The notes below the pieces were generated by a model. That model saw only the letters and a list, made by a program, of their open reading frames with translations, had not been told where the DNA came from and made no database searches. From a virus: DNA of 50,383 nt. Shown here one piece after another: positions 32,563 through 40,299 of this stretch (position 1 is its first letter; every line of letters starts with the position of its first letter). The stretch lies in the IMG/VR virus record IMGVR_UViG_3300000547_000196, positions 21,637-72,019 of that record. One strand, written 5' to 3'. Both the position numbers and the translations under genes were made by a program.

Positions 32563-33621
32563 GTCTGAATATTGATCAACAACTGTTTTCCATACTCGAT
32601 AATTGTGTTCTACTGCTTCTTGACAATCGTCGACTAAGTTTTTTAAAGACTTGTCGTTCAAATTGTTTAATCGTTGTATTTCTTTAACAAGCAACTGCAT
32701 TCTTTTTTCGTTGTCTTCTTCTTGATCATAACTTTCGTCGATGTATGGAGAGAAACTTTTAAATCCAAGAAATTGAAAATCTTCTAACCAATAAGGAGTA
32801 GCAAAAACCAGAAAAAGTTTTTTTTGAGACACTGCCTTAAAAGTTTTTTCTGAGATATCAGTTGGCATTTTATCATAACCGTAGCTATCTAATCCTGTAT
32901 AATCTCTTTGATCATACACAGTTTCAATTAAAATATGTATAAGGGAACTGGCTAGGGAATGATAAACTGCCTTGTGGTCTTGATTACTTGCCGTGTCTTG
33001 GTCTACAAGACGTTTTGGCAACAGACAATCAAATTTTTTGTTTCCATATTTGACTGCTGTGTTGCTCTCGCTGTCGTTTTGATCTATACACTGATAACTC
33101 CAATGACTGTTATCTAAGATTCCTTTTTTATATAGGCGGAAAAAAAATTTCAATCGGTCTGCGGTATGACGTCGACAAAACACTGAGAATGTTTTAATTT
33201 GTTGTGTAGGTTGGTATAATTTATTATCTACGGTCAAATAATGTCTAGGAAACACTTGGAAACATTTAGAGTACTTTGGCATTGCGTTTGTAAAATATCG
33301 AACTTGTAAATCATCTTGTAGATAAATTTTTACCTGTCGTGCAGGTATATTATACGTTGTTAGATATGATTTTAAACTCGTTCTATCGTCATGGGAAATA
33401 AGTTCATATTTGTAGTCTATATGCAGTATATTGGATTTGTACTGTATGAGTTTATCTATACACTCACTATTCAAACAATCAGATACAAAGACATTATCGT
33501 CTAACTCGTCAAAAAGGCTCCAGTAGAAATTTATATTTTCCGTGGTTTTTTTTGGTAGTTTTGTTATTTTTTTTACAGGAGAAAACCTCCCATGTGATTT
33601 TCCTGTTCTGCTGTAATACAT
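32536..33621 (-). CDS. glycosyltransferase-like protein, 361 aa
   Basis: A 361-residue protein; the C-terminal third (ISEKTFKAVSQKKLFLVFAT then GFKSFSPYIDESYDQEEDNE) has the layout of fucosyltransferase-like and other GT-B sugar transferases, where an E-K-x-F motif binds the nucleotide sugar and D-E-S-Y-D closes the site. The N-terminal half is not recognisable. A related design occurs in the 40296-41261 gene (EKSFLPLFTARIPIIL then GFDFFDDLVDHSYDQ). It starts with a TATAAATA 6 nt before its ATG, so late and nearly leaderless. It may decorate virion or host surface sugars. Confidence 0.68.
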   Translation of the reverse strand: MYYSRTGKSHGRFSPVKKITKLPKKTTENINFYWSLFDELDDNVFVSDCLNSECIDKLIQYKSNILHIDYKYELISHDDRTSLKSYLTTYNIPARQVKIYLQDDLQVRYFTNAMPKYSKCFQVFPRHYLTVDNKLYQPTQQIKTFSVFCRRHTADRLKFFFRLYKKGILDNSHWSYQCIDQNDSESNTAVKYGNKKFDCLLPKRLVDQDTASNQDHKAVYHSLASSLIHILIETVYDQRDYTGLDSYGYDKMPTDISEKTFKAVSQKKLFLVFATPYWLEDFQFLGFKSFSPYIDESYDQEEDNEKRMQLLVKEIQRLNNLNDKSLKNLVDDCQEAVEHNYRVWKTVVDQYSDLTESKKTI

Positions 33622-33627
33622 AGAAAA

Positions 33628-33653
33628 TATTTATAGCGTTAATCTAATAAATA
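33628..33653. promoter_or_regulatory. divergent pair of late-promoter motifs
   Basis: Minus-strand TATAAATA (33628-33635) faces the gene at 33621; plus-strand ATAAATA (33647-33653) faces the gene at 33675. They are back-to-back, 11 nt apart, so both directions should be switched on together late in infection. Confidence 0.65.
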
Positions 33654-33674
33654 CTCACATAACGAGGGATCACA

Positions 33675-33953
33675 ATGGATTTTCTCAAACTGGTAGGCGA
33701 ACTGGGTTTTCCAATAGCAGGTGCAATAGCAGCAGGCATATTCGTGTTTATCACTCTCAAGTTTATACTTGCTTCGGTGACAGGCAGTGTAGTAGGGTTG
33801 AAAAACATCATCCACGCTCTGGACAACAGAGTACAGACTATGAACAACGATCTTGTTAAAATAGATTCTCTGCTTTCATACACACTCAATGTAAAACCCA
33901 ACATAGATCGTCTTGCTGCAAACGAAGGCAAGGAGGATGCTCGCCGTGACTGA
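33675..33953 (+). CDS. small membrane protein, BhlA/YvrJ-like (first of three)
   Basis: A 92-residue protein with one N-terminal span (about residues 10-33, GELGFPIAGAIAAGIFVFIT) and a helical tail (KNIIHALDNRVQTMNNDLVK). The GFPI-x-x-A motif before the span resembles YvrJ and BhlA holin-like families. SD GAGG lies before the ATG. The next gene is a paralogue (GFPIIAAMGLGYFVFFVWKW), so the two may form a complex. A lysis or membrane-pore role is possible but unproven. Confidence 0.72.
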   Translation: MDFLKLVGELGFPIAGAIAAGIFVFITLKFILASVTGSVVGLKNIIHALDNRVQTMNNDLVKIDSLLSYTLNVKPNIDRLAANEGKEDARRD

Positions 33954-34293
33954 TGATTTAGTAGCTGCAATATCAGAATATGGTTTTCCTATCATAGCCG
34001 CCATGGGACTTGGCTATTTTGTGTTTTTTGTATGGAAATGGGTTACAGAAGAAGTCAAGCCTGTGCTCAATGACGCAAATACCACTCTTATCAAGCTCGT
34101 AGATAGAATACGAATGCTTGATAACGACATGATACGCCTCAACACCAAACTCGCAATGGTTCTAGAATATAGAAATCAAATAGAACAAGCACGAGGCGAG
34201 TCGATCGATGAAGAATTAGAAGAGATAATCAACAGAAACAAATCAGTGTCAGAGACTTTCAACTCTACAGGTGAGAAGGATGATGGAAATTAG
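33946..34293 (+). CDS. small membrane protein, paralogue of previous gene
   Basis: Start taken as GTG at 33946, 9 nt after AGGAGG; an ATG at 33937 sits too close to that site. The product has 115 residues, with a span at about residues 9-34 (SEYGFPIIAAMGLGYFVFFV), a coiled-coil middle (LNDANTTLIKLVDRIRMLDN) and a charged tail. It resembles the preceding protein in order and motif, suggesting duplication. Confidence 0.72.
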   Translation: MTDDLVAAISEYGFPIIAAMGLGYFVFFVWKWVTEEVKPVLNDANTTLIKLVDRIRMLDNDMIRLNTKLAMVLEYRNQIEQARGESIDEELEEIINRNKSVSETFNSTGEKDDGN

Positions 34294-34405
34294 AGACAAA
34301 GTGTGCGAAAAGATATGGGACGAGTCTAGTCTTGTTTGTACTCTAGGAGTAGGAGCAGCCGTAGGCTCGCTTGTTATGGCTGTAATCGTTCTTATTGTTA
34401 TTTAG
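34280..34405 (+). CDS. very small membrane protein, 41 aa
   Basis: Read directly: ATG at 34280 or 34283, behind AAGGA, overlapping the preceding stop. The product MEIRDKVCEKIWDESSLVCT ends in one hydrophobic span (LGVGAAVGSLVMAVIVLIVI). It is the third membrane protein in a row and overlaps the convergent cyclase stop by 8 nt. Three short membrane proteins in one coupled operon suggest a membrane complex. Confidence 0.6.
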   Translation: MMEIRDKVCEKIWDESSLVCTLGVGAAVGSLVMAVIVLIVI

Positions 34406-36452
34406 AATCTGCTATAAACACGCCGTTCCAGTCTCGAGGTAAATCCTGCTTTGCCATAAAGTCACAGCGAGCCTGCCACATTTCATAGTAAGCAGTCATT
34501 CTGTCGTCAAATTCTGTTTTTAGATCTTCGCATAATGCCCTTGCTCTGTCGAACTTCTGTGCCTGATACAATTTGTGCATACGATTGTGTTCTTCCTGTG
34601 CAAGCAAATAGGCGCCTATATCAACACCTTCTGTATCTAACACTGTGTAAATGCCAATGCCATAACTCTTGCCTTTTACAGCAAGATCATCTACCTTAAG
34701 GAAGAAAAAGTCTTCCGCACACTGTTTTACTGTGTCTTCTCCGACAAGAAGTAGACATCCGTATTCCTTACACTTTGATTCAATTCTTGCGGCAGTAGAG
34801 ACTGCGTCCCCCAAAACATCATATGAGTGTCGTTTTGTAGAACCCATTTCTCCGAGATAGCCAACACCACTGTTAATGCCAGCGCCCATACCAACAGGAG
34901 GGCGTCCTTCTTGAGTAATTTTGTCATTGAATTTCTCCACGGCTCGTATCATTGCCAAACCTGTTTCTACTGCGGTGTGCGGATGATCGTCATCTTCAAG
35001 CGGAGCACCGTGTATGTGCATACTTGCATCACCTATGTATTTTATTATCATACCGTTTCTTTCAATCACAGGCTCTGTTATGGCATCCATATAGCCATTC
35101 ATTAGCGCAGTCAATCCTTTTACATCGTCGCCAAACGATTCACCCAGAGGCGTGAATCCTCGCAAGTCTGAGAACACAATAGAAATATCTTGTTTTGTGC
35201 CTTCCTTGACAAGCGCGGGATTTTCCTGTAGCAGTTTGACAACCGCAGGTGATGCATAGCCTGCAAACTGTTTCTTGATTGCCTGTTTCTCTCTAAACTC
35301 TTTCACAAAGCGAAGGAATACAGAGTGCAAGCCAACTAACACTAGAGCAATAACAGCCATAGTGCCGTCAAGCAGATAAAGGTGATTTGTCCAAGCCCAA
35401 TGCACGCCATAAGCCGCGCCAGCACCTAACATAATCATTCCCAAGCCTACCGTCCAGTATGGTGTAAACCTACCTAGAAGAACTACTGCTAATCCTAGAA
35501 CCAGTGTGCCGGCAAGTTCTGCTTGAAATGCCCAGTATGGTCTTTCTATCTGTTCTCCGTCTATGAGAGTCTGCAGTGTAACAGCAGCAGGTTCATAGTT
35601 GTATCGTGGACCTGTAGGTGATGCTATTACACCACCTATTCCCGCAGCCTGTGCGCCTATTATAACAGTCTTGCCTTGAAAACGAGAAAAGTCCTGTTCT
35701 GCTGCGGATATCGTAGGAAACTCTTTGTTCCAGCGCAGCCATATCCTTCCGTTGGGATCTGTGTTTATGACGGGGAAGCCAGGCACTCTGACAGCTTCTA
35801 TGCCTGCGCCCTGTTCTTTTACCTGGTAGGAAGGCTGTTGAGTTGCTACTCGAATAACTTCTATGCCCAGTGATGGAAACACTTCATTGTCTACTCGCAT
35901 GAGCAGAGGCACTCTTCTTACTACACCGTCTCGTTCAGGCACGGTGTTAATAACACCTACACCATCTGCTGATTCGGCCAGTTCGGGTATAGGTCCTAGC
36001 ACGCCCTGCCATTGATAGAGGTAAGGAACAGGATCGCCTATTTTCGCAATGCCTCTAGGCACTGCATTCTGAGATTCACCTGCAATGCCTGTCTGTGCTA
36101 TTACTACACCATTGTTTTCTAGTGTTTCTGCGAGATAGTCATCACCGCCCAGTCTATCTGTTTCTGAAAAAAGCACAGGTATGACAATTACTCCCGCACC
36201 GTCACTACGCAATTGCCATACAATGTCTGCTATTGTTTCTCTGCTCCAGGGCCACTGACCATAGCGTTCTATTGCAGCTTCGTCTATTGCGACAACGCCT
36301 ATGTCTTGAGACTGTTGAACAGTATCTGTCTGTTGCAGTAAATCAAACTGCTTTAGTCGAAGAGTTTCAACTACAAAGCCATCTGAGTAGTGAACAAATA
36401 AAACCACTGCAAGGGTAAGAAACGCAGTAGTCCAATGTGTTAGCCATTTCAT
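34398..36452 (-). CDS. CHASE2-domain class III nucleotide (adenylate) cyclase
   Basis: Membrane receptor cyclase of 684 residues. An N-terminal anchor (about 8-22) leads to an extracytoplasmic CHASE2 sensor (about 30-300), three spans (about 312-328, 333-350, 362-380) and a cytoplasmic class III catalytic domain (about 420-600). Catalytic residues: metal Asp429 (FSDLRGFT) and Asp475 (KYIGDASM); adenine-selecting Lys471 and Asp545 fit ATP, thus cAMP; transition-state Arg556. The usual Asn of the VNxAxR motif is Ser552 (AVSTAAR), which may lower activity. It is the last gene behind the curli-like operon and starts 5 nt after a late motif, with no Shine-Dalgarno. A complete receptor cyclase in a phage is remarkable. 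Confidence 0.93.
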   Translation of the reverse strand: MKWLTHWTTAFLTLAVVLFVHYSDGFVVETLRLKQFDLLQQTDTVQQSQDIGVVAIDEAAIERYGQWPWSRETIADIVWQLRSDGAGVIVIPVLFSETDRLGGDDYLAETLENNGVVIAQTGIAGESQNAVPRGIAKIGDPVPYLYQWQGVLGPIPELAESADGVGVINTVPERDGVVRRVPLLMRVDNEVFPSLGIEVIRVATQQPSYQVKEQGAGIEAVRVPGFPVINTDPNGRIWLRWNKEFPTISAAEQDFSRFQGKTVIIGAQAAGIGGVIASPTGPRYNYEPAAVTLQTLIDGEQIERPYWAFQAELAGTLVLGLAVVLLGRFTPYWTVGLGMIMLGAGAAYGVHWAWTNHLYLLDGTMAVIALVLVGLHSVFLRFVKEFREKQAIKKQFAGYASPAVVKLLQENPALVKEGTKQDISIVFSDLRGFTPLGESFGDDVKGLTALMNGYMDAITEPVIERNGMIIKYIGDASMHIHGAPLEDDDHPHTAVETGLAMIRAVEKFNDKITQEGRPPVGMGAGINSGVGYLGEMGSTKRHSYDVLGDAVSTAARIESKCKEYGCLLLVGEDTVKQCAEDFFFLKVDDLAVKGKSYGIGIYTVLDTEGVDIGAYLLAQEEHNRMHKLYQAQKFDRARALCEDLKTEFDDRMTAYYEMWQARCDFMAKQDLPRDWNGVFIADSK

Positions 36453-36457
36453 AATGA

Positions 36458-36464
36458 TATTTAG
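36458..36464 (-). promoter_or_regulatory. late-like motif CTAAATA, 5 nt from ATG
   Basis: Minus-strand CTAAATATCATTATG. It predicts a leaderless message for the cyclase. One base off the TATAAATA core. Confidence 0.5.
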
Positions 36465-36790
36465 CGTTGATCTATGCTTAGATCGCAGCCCGCAGGATTA
36501 GTGCAGAATTCCTGTATGGAAATAGAGTTTGATGGGGAGTTCTGCTTTATATCTAACGCAATGCCACCGCCACCTGTAAGATTCTGCAGAGAAAACACAG
36601 CACTTGCACCGTTTGATTGTGTGCTATTAACAGAGTGACCATTGCCTATCACAGAACCTTGCAGATAGTTATCGCCACTTGACTGCAACACACTCATTTC
36701 AAAGTCGTTGCCCTGCACAGTTACATCGACATCGCTTGCATTAGCGACTTTGATCAACCCTAATATCGTTAGTGCCAATACCAGTTTCAT
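36461..36790 (-). CDS. minor curlin-like secreted protein (CsgB-like)
   Basis: Start at the ATG at 36790, giving 109 residues: signal peptide (MKLVLALTILGLIKVANA) and a mature protein rich in Asn, Ser, Gln and Gly. The repeated pattern S-x-L-Q-x-x-G-D-N and x-x-Q-x-N is curlin-like (VLQSSGDNYLQGSVIGN, NSTQSNGASAVF), and near the end NSPSNSISIQEF. Compared with CsgA it has fewer and less regular repeats, as expected for a nucleator. A late-like motif lies 5 nt before the ATG. It overlaps the FecR gene by 50 nt. Confidence 0.75.
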   Translation of the reverse strand: MKLVLALTILGLIKVANASDVDVTVQGNDFEMSVLQSSGDNYLQGSVIGNGHSVNSTQSNGASAVFSLQNLTGGGGIALDIKQNSPSNSISIQEFCTNPAGCDLSIDQR

Positions 36791-37880
36791 AACCGTATTT
36801 AACAAAACTGCCTTGAAGAATATCTATAGAATAACCGTGAGATTCACTTAAACGAAACTCAAATATATTGCCTGCTGCATCCTGTCGCCTTACAACAAAC
36901 TCTGGTGGAGGCGCTTCGTAGTAAATACCTGTTTCTTCGTCTAAACCTTCGGGTCTATCCCCGAACACATTCTGCGAAGCAAATTCATCTCCAAGCGCAT
37001 TAGCGGCCTGGTTTTGTAATCGCTCCATAAGTTCAAAAATGTCTACTTCAAGTATATTGCCTGTTTCGCCTAACTCAGTGTCCCAAATACCTTCTATGCT
37101 TTCTGACAGTTTATCTGCATCAAGTTCGTCAAACTCTAGATAATCCACATCCAGTTCTGCGGCCTGCTCTTGCATTTCTCTTCGTGTGGCATCGTATTCA
37201 GATTCATTTCTTACAATAAGCATATTGCCTAACTGATCGGGAGCTATATCTAACACGACAGGCTTGCTAGGCGCTTGGCTAGAAGTAGAAACGGTGGTTG
37301 TTTCAAATGCCTGATTCATTATGACTACGCCTGCGTCTGTTTCTACAGATATTTCTCCTACAAAGCATTCAAGCGCAGCACGAGGATGACTCTGTCTGCA
37401 GGAGGGTAAAAGCGTTATAGTTGAACCGCCTATTTCATTAACAATCATTGCGAAATCTGTGCCGCGCACACCAATAGTAGCCGACGGTGTTTCTATATTA
37501 ACATTTTGTCTATACTTTTTTGCTATTTGGCCGCTTGCATACTTTACCGTGCCAAGACTTGCTTTTAGGCTGATAGATCCTTTATCTTGTGCAGGATCAA
37601 AAACAAACTCGTCTATTACAAGTCGAGAATGTTCTGTAACATCTACTCTAGTGTCATCGCGAAAATCAATACGCATTCTGCCTTTGGCAGTTACAGCAAC
37701 ATCATATGATTCTATAGACACACCAAGTGAACCTTCTATGGTTTCTGAATCTCGTTCAATAGCAGCAGAGCCTGAAATTTCTGATATTGCGCCTATGGCA
37801 GCCCAACTAGTATTAATCAGACTGAATAATATCAACAGCAGCGTTATCGCCTTCAAATGTTGCATCAACTGTGTTATCAT
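36741..37880 (-). CDS. FecR-domain secreted protein, 379 aa
   Basis: N-terminal signal peptide (LKAITLLLILFSLINTSWA) followed by a FecR domain (about 45-165: GSAAIERDSETIEGSLGVSI, RMRIDFRDDTRVDVTEHSRL, GSISLKASLGTVKY, ATIGVRGTDFAMIV). The C-terminal half is acidic and unlike any domain I know. Periplasmic FecR-domain proteins often accompany surface-polymer systems and sigma-factor signalling. The ATG at 37880 has GTGGAA before it; a second ATG at 37865 gives the same signal peptide. It lies between two curlin-like genes, overlapping both. Confidence 0.85.
   Translation of the reverse strand: MITQLMQHLKAITLLLILFSLINTSWAAIGAISEISGSAAIERDSETIEGSLGVSIESYDVAVTAKGRMRIDFRDDTRVDVTEHSRLVIDEFVFDPAQDKGSISLKASLGTVKYASGQIAKKYRQNVNIETPSATIGVRGTDFAMIVNEIGGSTITLLPSCRQSHPRAALECFVGEISVETDAGVVIMNQAFETTTVSTSSQAPSKPVVLDIAPDQLGNMLIVRNESEYDATRREMQEQAAELDVDYLEFDELDADKLSESIEGIWDTELGETGNILEVDIFELMERLQNQAANALGDEFASQNVFGDRPEGLDEETGIYYEAPPPEFVVRRQDAAGNIFEFRLSESHGYSIDILQGSFVKYGYETGIGTNDIRVDQSR
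36796..36802 (-). promoter_or_regulatory. late-like motif TTAAATA, 5 nt from ATG
   Basis: Minus-strand TTAAATACGGTTATG before the CsgB-like start at 36790. It predicts a leaderless message inside the FecR reading frame. Confidence 0.5.
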
Positions 37881-38499
37881 TTATTCCACTCTGTGTAATA
37901 TTGTATACACCGCCGCCGCCAGTTACATCAAGATTTAGACTATGCCCATTAACATCTCCATCACCGTCGATGTCTATGTTAACAGTATTGCCTCCAGCGA
38001 GACTGGCAGAGTTATCAATCACAACAGTAGCATCGGCATTTACACCGTCTACTTCTACATCAACAACATTAGAATCTCCATCTACAGCAAGTGATGCTAC
38101 AAGATTGGAAGCGTCTGCAGTTTCGCCTATTCTAATGTCAATGTCTGCTCCGTTGCCATTTACAGTAACATCAGCAGTAACAGTTTCACAGGTAGCAGCA
38201 TTACCACTGTCACACATCAAATCTACGGAGTTGTTGTTTCCTGTTAGGTTGATAGTGCCTGTATAGGTATTACCGTTTATCTGTGCAGCAATGACATTAT
38301 TATCACCGACTTGATCTATGTCAAAGGTCATGTCGTCACCAGTGAGTATCATAGCCTGCTCTGCAGTTCCAGCAACGTTATCAGTGCCGTCTTGCGTAAT
38401 GTCAAGATCTAGGTTATCACCTATCTGCTGAACATATATTTCGTTTGCGAATACCGCACTAGCGAGAAGTATCAGTGATAGTGTCAGTGTTCTTTTCAT
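37813..38499 (-). CDS. curlin-like secreted repeat protein (CsgA-like)
   Basis: Start at the ATG at 38499 behind AAGGAA, giving 228 residues; the longer frame to 38541 is unlikely. Signal peptide MKRTLTLSLILLASAVFA, then QIGDN, ITQDGTDN, IDQVGDNN and ITQSGINDN, which follow the curlin consensus (Q-x-G-x-x-N). In between are Asp/Asn-rich repeats (VDGDSNVVDVEVDGVNAD) that could form parallel beta-sheet or bind calcium. The protein is longer and more acidic than E. coli CsgA. It overlaps CsgG by 41 nt and FecR by 68 nt, so the genes are tightly coupled. Confidence 0.82.
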   Translation of the reverse strand: MKRTLTLSLILLASAVFANEIYVQQIGDNLDLDITQDGTDNVAGTAEQAMILTGDDMTFDIDQVGDNNVIAAQINGNTYTGTINLTGNNNSVDLMCDSGNAATCETVTADVTVNGNGADIDIRIGETADASNLVASLAVDGDSNVVDVEVDGVNADATVVIDNSASLAGGNTVNIDIDGDGDVNGHSLNLDVTGGGGVYNITQSGINDNTVDATFEGDNAAVDIIQSD

Positions 38500-39295
38500 T
38501 TTCCTTGCCCTCTTTGAATTGCCAGAGATCTTTTTCTTCACCCTGATAGACGAGTTCTATCACTCCGGCTTCTATTGCTGCCCTCACAGCATAGTTCACA
38601 GGTTCGTTTGCTGTCATGCCCATTTCAGTTTCAACGAGTTCTGTGCCCATATCAAAAAAACGAAACAGATTAGCGCCTGTTTTCGTCGAAAGTATTGTTT
38701 TTTCTGTTGCTACAGAAATCAATACTCTCCCAGTGTTGACACTTACTATTCGCATTACCACAGTGACCGTGTCAACTCTATATTCTGTGTCTACGCCAAT
38801 GCCTAGATATCTTGCTCCTGCACCGCCTGTGACTACATTTGCATCATAGCCTACTATACCGCCTTCCAGTATCAAACCAGCAAAACGCATAGGTTGTAGT
38901 TCAGTATCATCTTCTCCGTAGTTCTCTCTCGTATTCCTTATTAACTGACGTTCTTTTACAAGATTGTCTAGGCCTACTCTTTCGACTACATCAAACCAGG
39001 AACCATTGCCTATATCTTGTAAACTTTTAATGACCCATACTTCACTTCCCTGTGTTACAGCAGTTGATAGACTTGCTACTCGCTGATTAGGCTGTCTCTG
39101 ACCTGTTTTGTCTGCAAAGTCATAAACTGCTATTGTTATTTTAGGACCGTCCAGTTCGGGCACATCTGCCAGTTGTTCTCGCATAGGTGCAGGCTGTGTT
39201 TCTGCAGGGGATGACTGAAACCTTTCTTCTCCAGTTGCAGCACATCCTATTAGAAACGCCAAACAAAATGCAATACAAGCGAATGATCCTTTCAA
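38459..39295 (-). CDS. csgG: CsgG, curli secretion pore lipoprotein
   Basis: Outer-membrane lipoprotein that forms the nonameric curli export pore. The lipobox ends at Cys18 (FLIGC). Conserved CsgG sequence is clear: ITIAVYDFADKTGQ, VTQGSEVWVIKSL, WFDVVERVGLDNLVKERQLI, then GGIVGYDANVVTGGAGARYL and GIGVDTEYRVDTVTVVMRIV, TEKTILS and FFDMGTELVETEMG. At 278 residues it matches E. coli CsgG (277). Every element of the pore and transmembrane hairpins appears present. It overlaps CsgF by 4 nt. One of the firmest calls in the window. Confidence 0.96.
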   Translation of the reverse strand: MKGSFACIAFCLAFLIGCAATGEERFQSSPAETQPAPMREQLADVPELDGPKITIAVYDFADKTGQRQPNQRVASLSTAVTQGSEVWVIKSLQDIGNGSWFDVVERVGLDNLVKERQLIRNTRENYGEDDTELQPMRFAGLILEGGIVGYDANVVTGGAGARYLGIGVDTEYRVDTVTVVMRIVSVNTGRVLISVATEKTILSTKTGANLFRFFDMGTELVETEMGMTANEPVNYAVRAAIEAGVIELVYQGEEKDLWQFKEGKENEKNTDTITDTSR

Positions 39296-39771
39296 AAGTA
39301 TAGTTCTCCTGGTCCTGGTATTTCTATCTCTGTAAATCCGTCAGGACCGTCTACTGTAAGCGTAATTGCTCCTGCTTCTGATCTACTCCAAGTAATGGTG
39401 GATCCTTCGATTTCTGTTGATCCGCCGTCTGGTTGAGAACAGGTTTCATTACCCTCTTCGCATTCTGTGAACATATTGTCAACCATCTGCTTGGATAGCG
39501 TGGCATAGATCCTAGATTCTAGGTTCGTCACAAACTTGTTGAGAATACTATCTTCCAGTTCTCTTTCTATTCTTCGCTGTTCTGCTTCACGCCGTTCACG
39601 AATCTCCTGTTCTCTGTTGTATCTCAACTGCTCATTCGCAAGAACATGGTTGCTCCAACCTTGCCCTGAAAAGGCTGGACTTTTGAATTCCCACACTAAC
39701 TCTCCTGCTGACGCAGTTGACACAAACAGCATTAAAAAAAGACAGAGTCTCCTCACGTTGCACCTCATCAT
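39292..39771 (-). CDS. csgF: CsgF-like curli assembly factor
   Basis: Signal peptide (about residues 1-22) then ELVWEFKSPAFSGQGWSNHV, the conserved N-terminal segment by which CsgF plugs the CsgG pore, then LANEQLRY. A charged helix (REQEIRERREAEQRRIEREL) is inserted that E. coli CsgF lacks. The C-terminal part (STITWSRSEAGAITLTVDGP) matches the CsgF beta-domain order. At 159 residues it is slightly longer than CsgF (138). It is the first gene of the curli-like operon, 4 nt from CsgG, with a TTAAATA motif 9 nt from the ATG. No CsgE homologue is visible in the window. Confidence 0.86.
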   Translation of the reverse strand: MMRCNVRRLCLFLMLFVSTASAGELVWEFKSPAFSGQGWSNHVLANEQLRYNREQEIRERREAEQRRIERELEDSILNKFVTNLESRIYATLSKQMVDNMFTECEEGNETCSQPDGGSTEIEGSTITWSRSEAGAITLTVDGPDGFTEIEIPGPGELYF

Positions 39772-39780
39772 TTTACTACG

Positions 39781-39787
39781 TATTTAA
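39781..39787 (-). promoter_or_regulatory. late-like motif TTAAATA before CsgF
   Basis: Minus-strand CTTAAATACG, 9 nt before the ATG at 39771. Candidate for the start of the curli-like operon. One base off the consensus. Confidence 0.45.
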
Positions 39788-39831
39788 GGTGATAGGGGCA
39801 AAAAGTTAAGTGGAGAGATAATTAACAGATG

Positions 39832-40299
39832 TTAAACCTGTTTAAGATCAATCGGCACAAAAGCTTGATTTGTCCAATAATATAGCTGGAAATCCGACTG
39901 AAAAAAGTTTTCTATTTTATGGACTTTTTGTTCTGGTGCAGGAATTGACAGATTTAAAACTATACCAATTTTTTCTTTAGGAATTTTATAGCGTTCATTA
40001 AGCAATCTAGCACATTCTTCTACACATATACCGTAATGGAAGCCACAAACATAAATCATTTCATATTTAGGAAATTTTTTGTTAAATTGTTTATATATTT
40101 TTTTGGGAATTTGTTTCATTACTCCCAGATGTGAATCATTAGTCCAAATTAGAATCCGATTACCTTTTGCATGTTCTTGTTCTAACACATACCCTAAAAA
40201 ATTTCCAAAGCTTTTATTTTCTTCTTCGATTCTTAGGAAAATGTTTTTTTCCTCAGTTGTATATTTTTCATAAGGGTCAACAAGAAAAATAAGGTTCAT
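39832..40299 (-). CDS. hypothetical protein, AT-rich insert, 155 aa
   Basis: Unrecognised 155-residue protein with LILIFLVDPYEK-like start (MNLIFLVDPYEKYTTEEKN), many Lys, Glu and Asn, and a hydrophobic core (YEMIYVCGFHYGICVEECAR). Base composition is clearly more AT-rich than its neighbours, together with the next gene, suggesting recent acquisition. It overlaps the glycosyltransferase-like gene by 4 nt. Confidence 0.62.
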   Translation of the reverse strand: MNLIFLVDPYEKYTTEEKNIFLRIEEENKSFGNFLGYVLEQEHAKGNRILIWTNDSHLGVMKQIPKKIYKQFNKKFPKYEMIYVCGFHYGICVEECARLLNERYKIPKEKIGIVLNLSIPAPEQKVHKIENFFQSDFQLYYWTNQAFVPIDLKQV

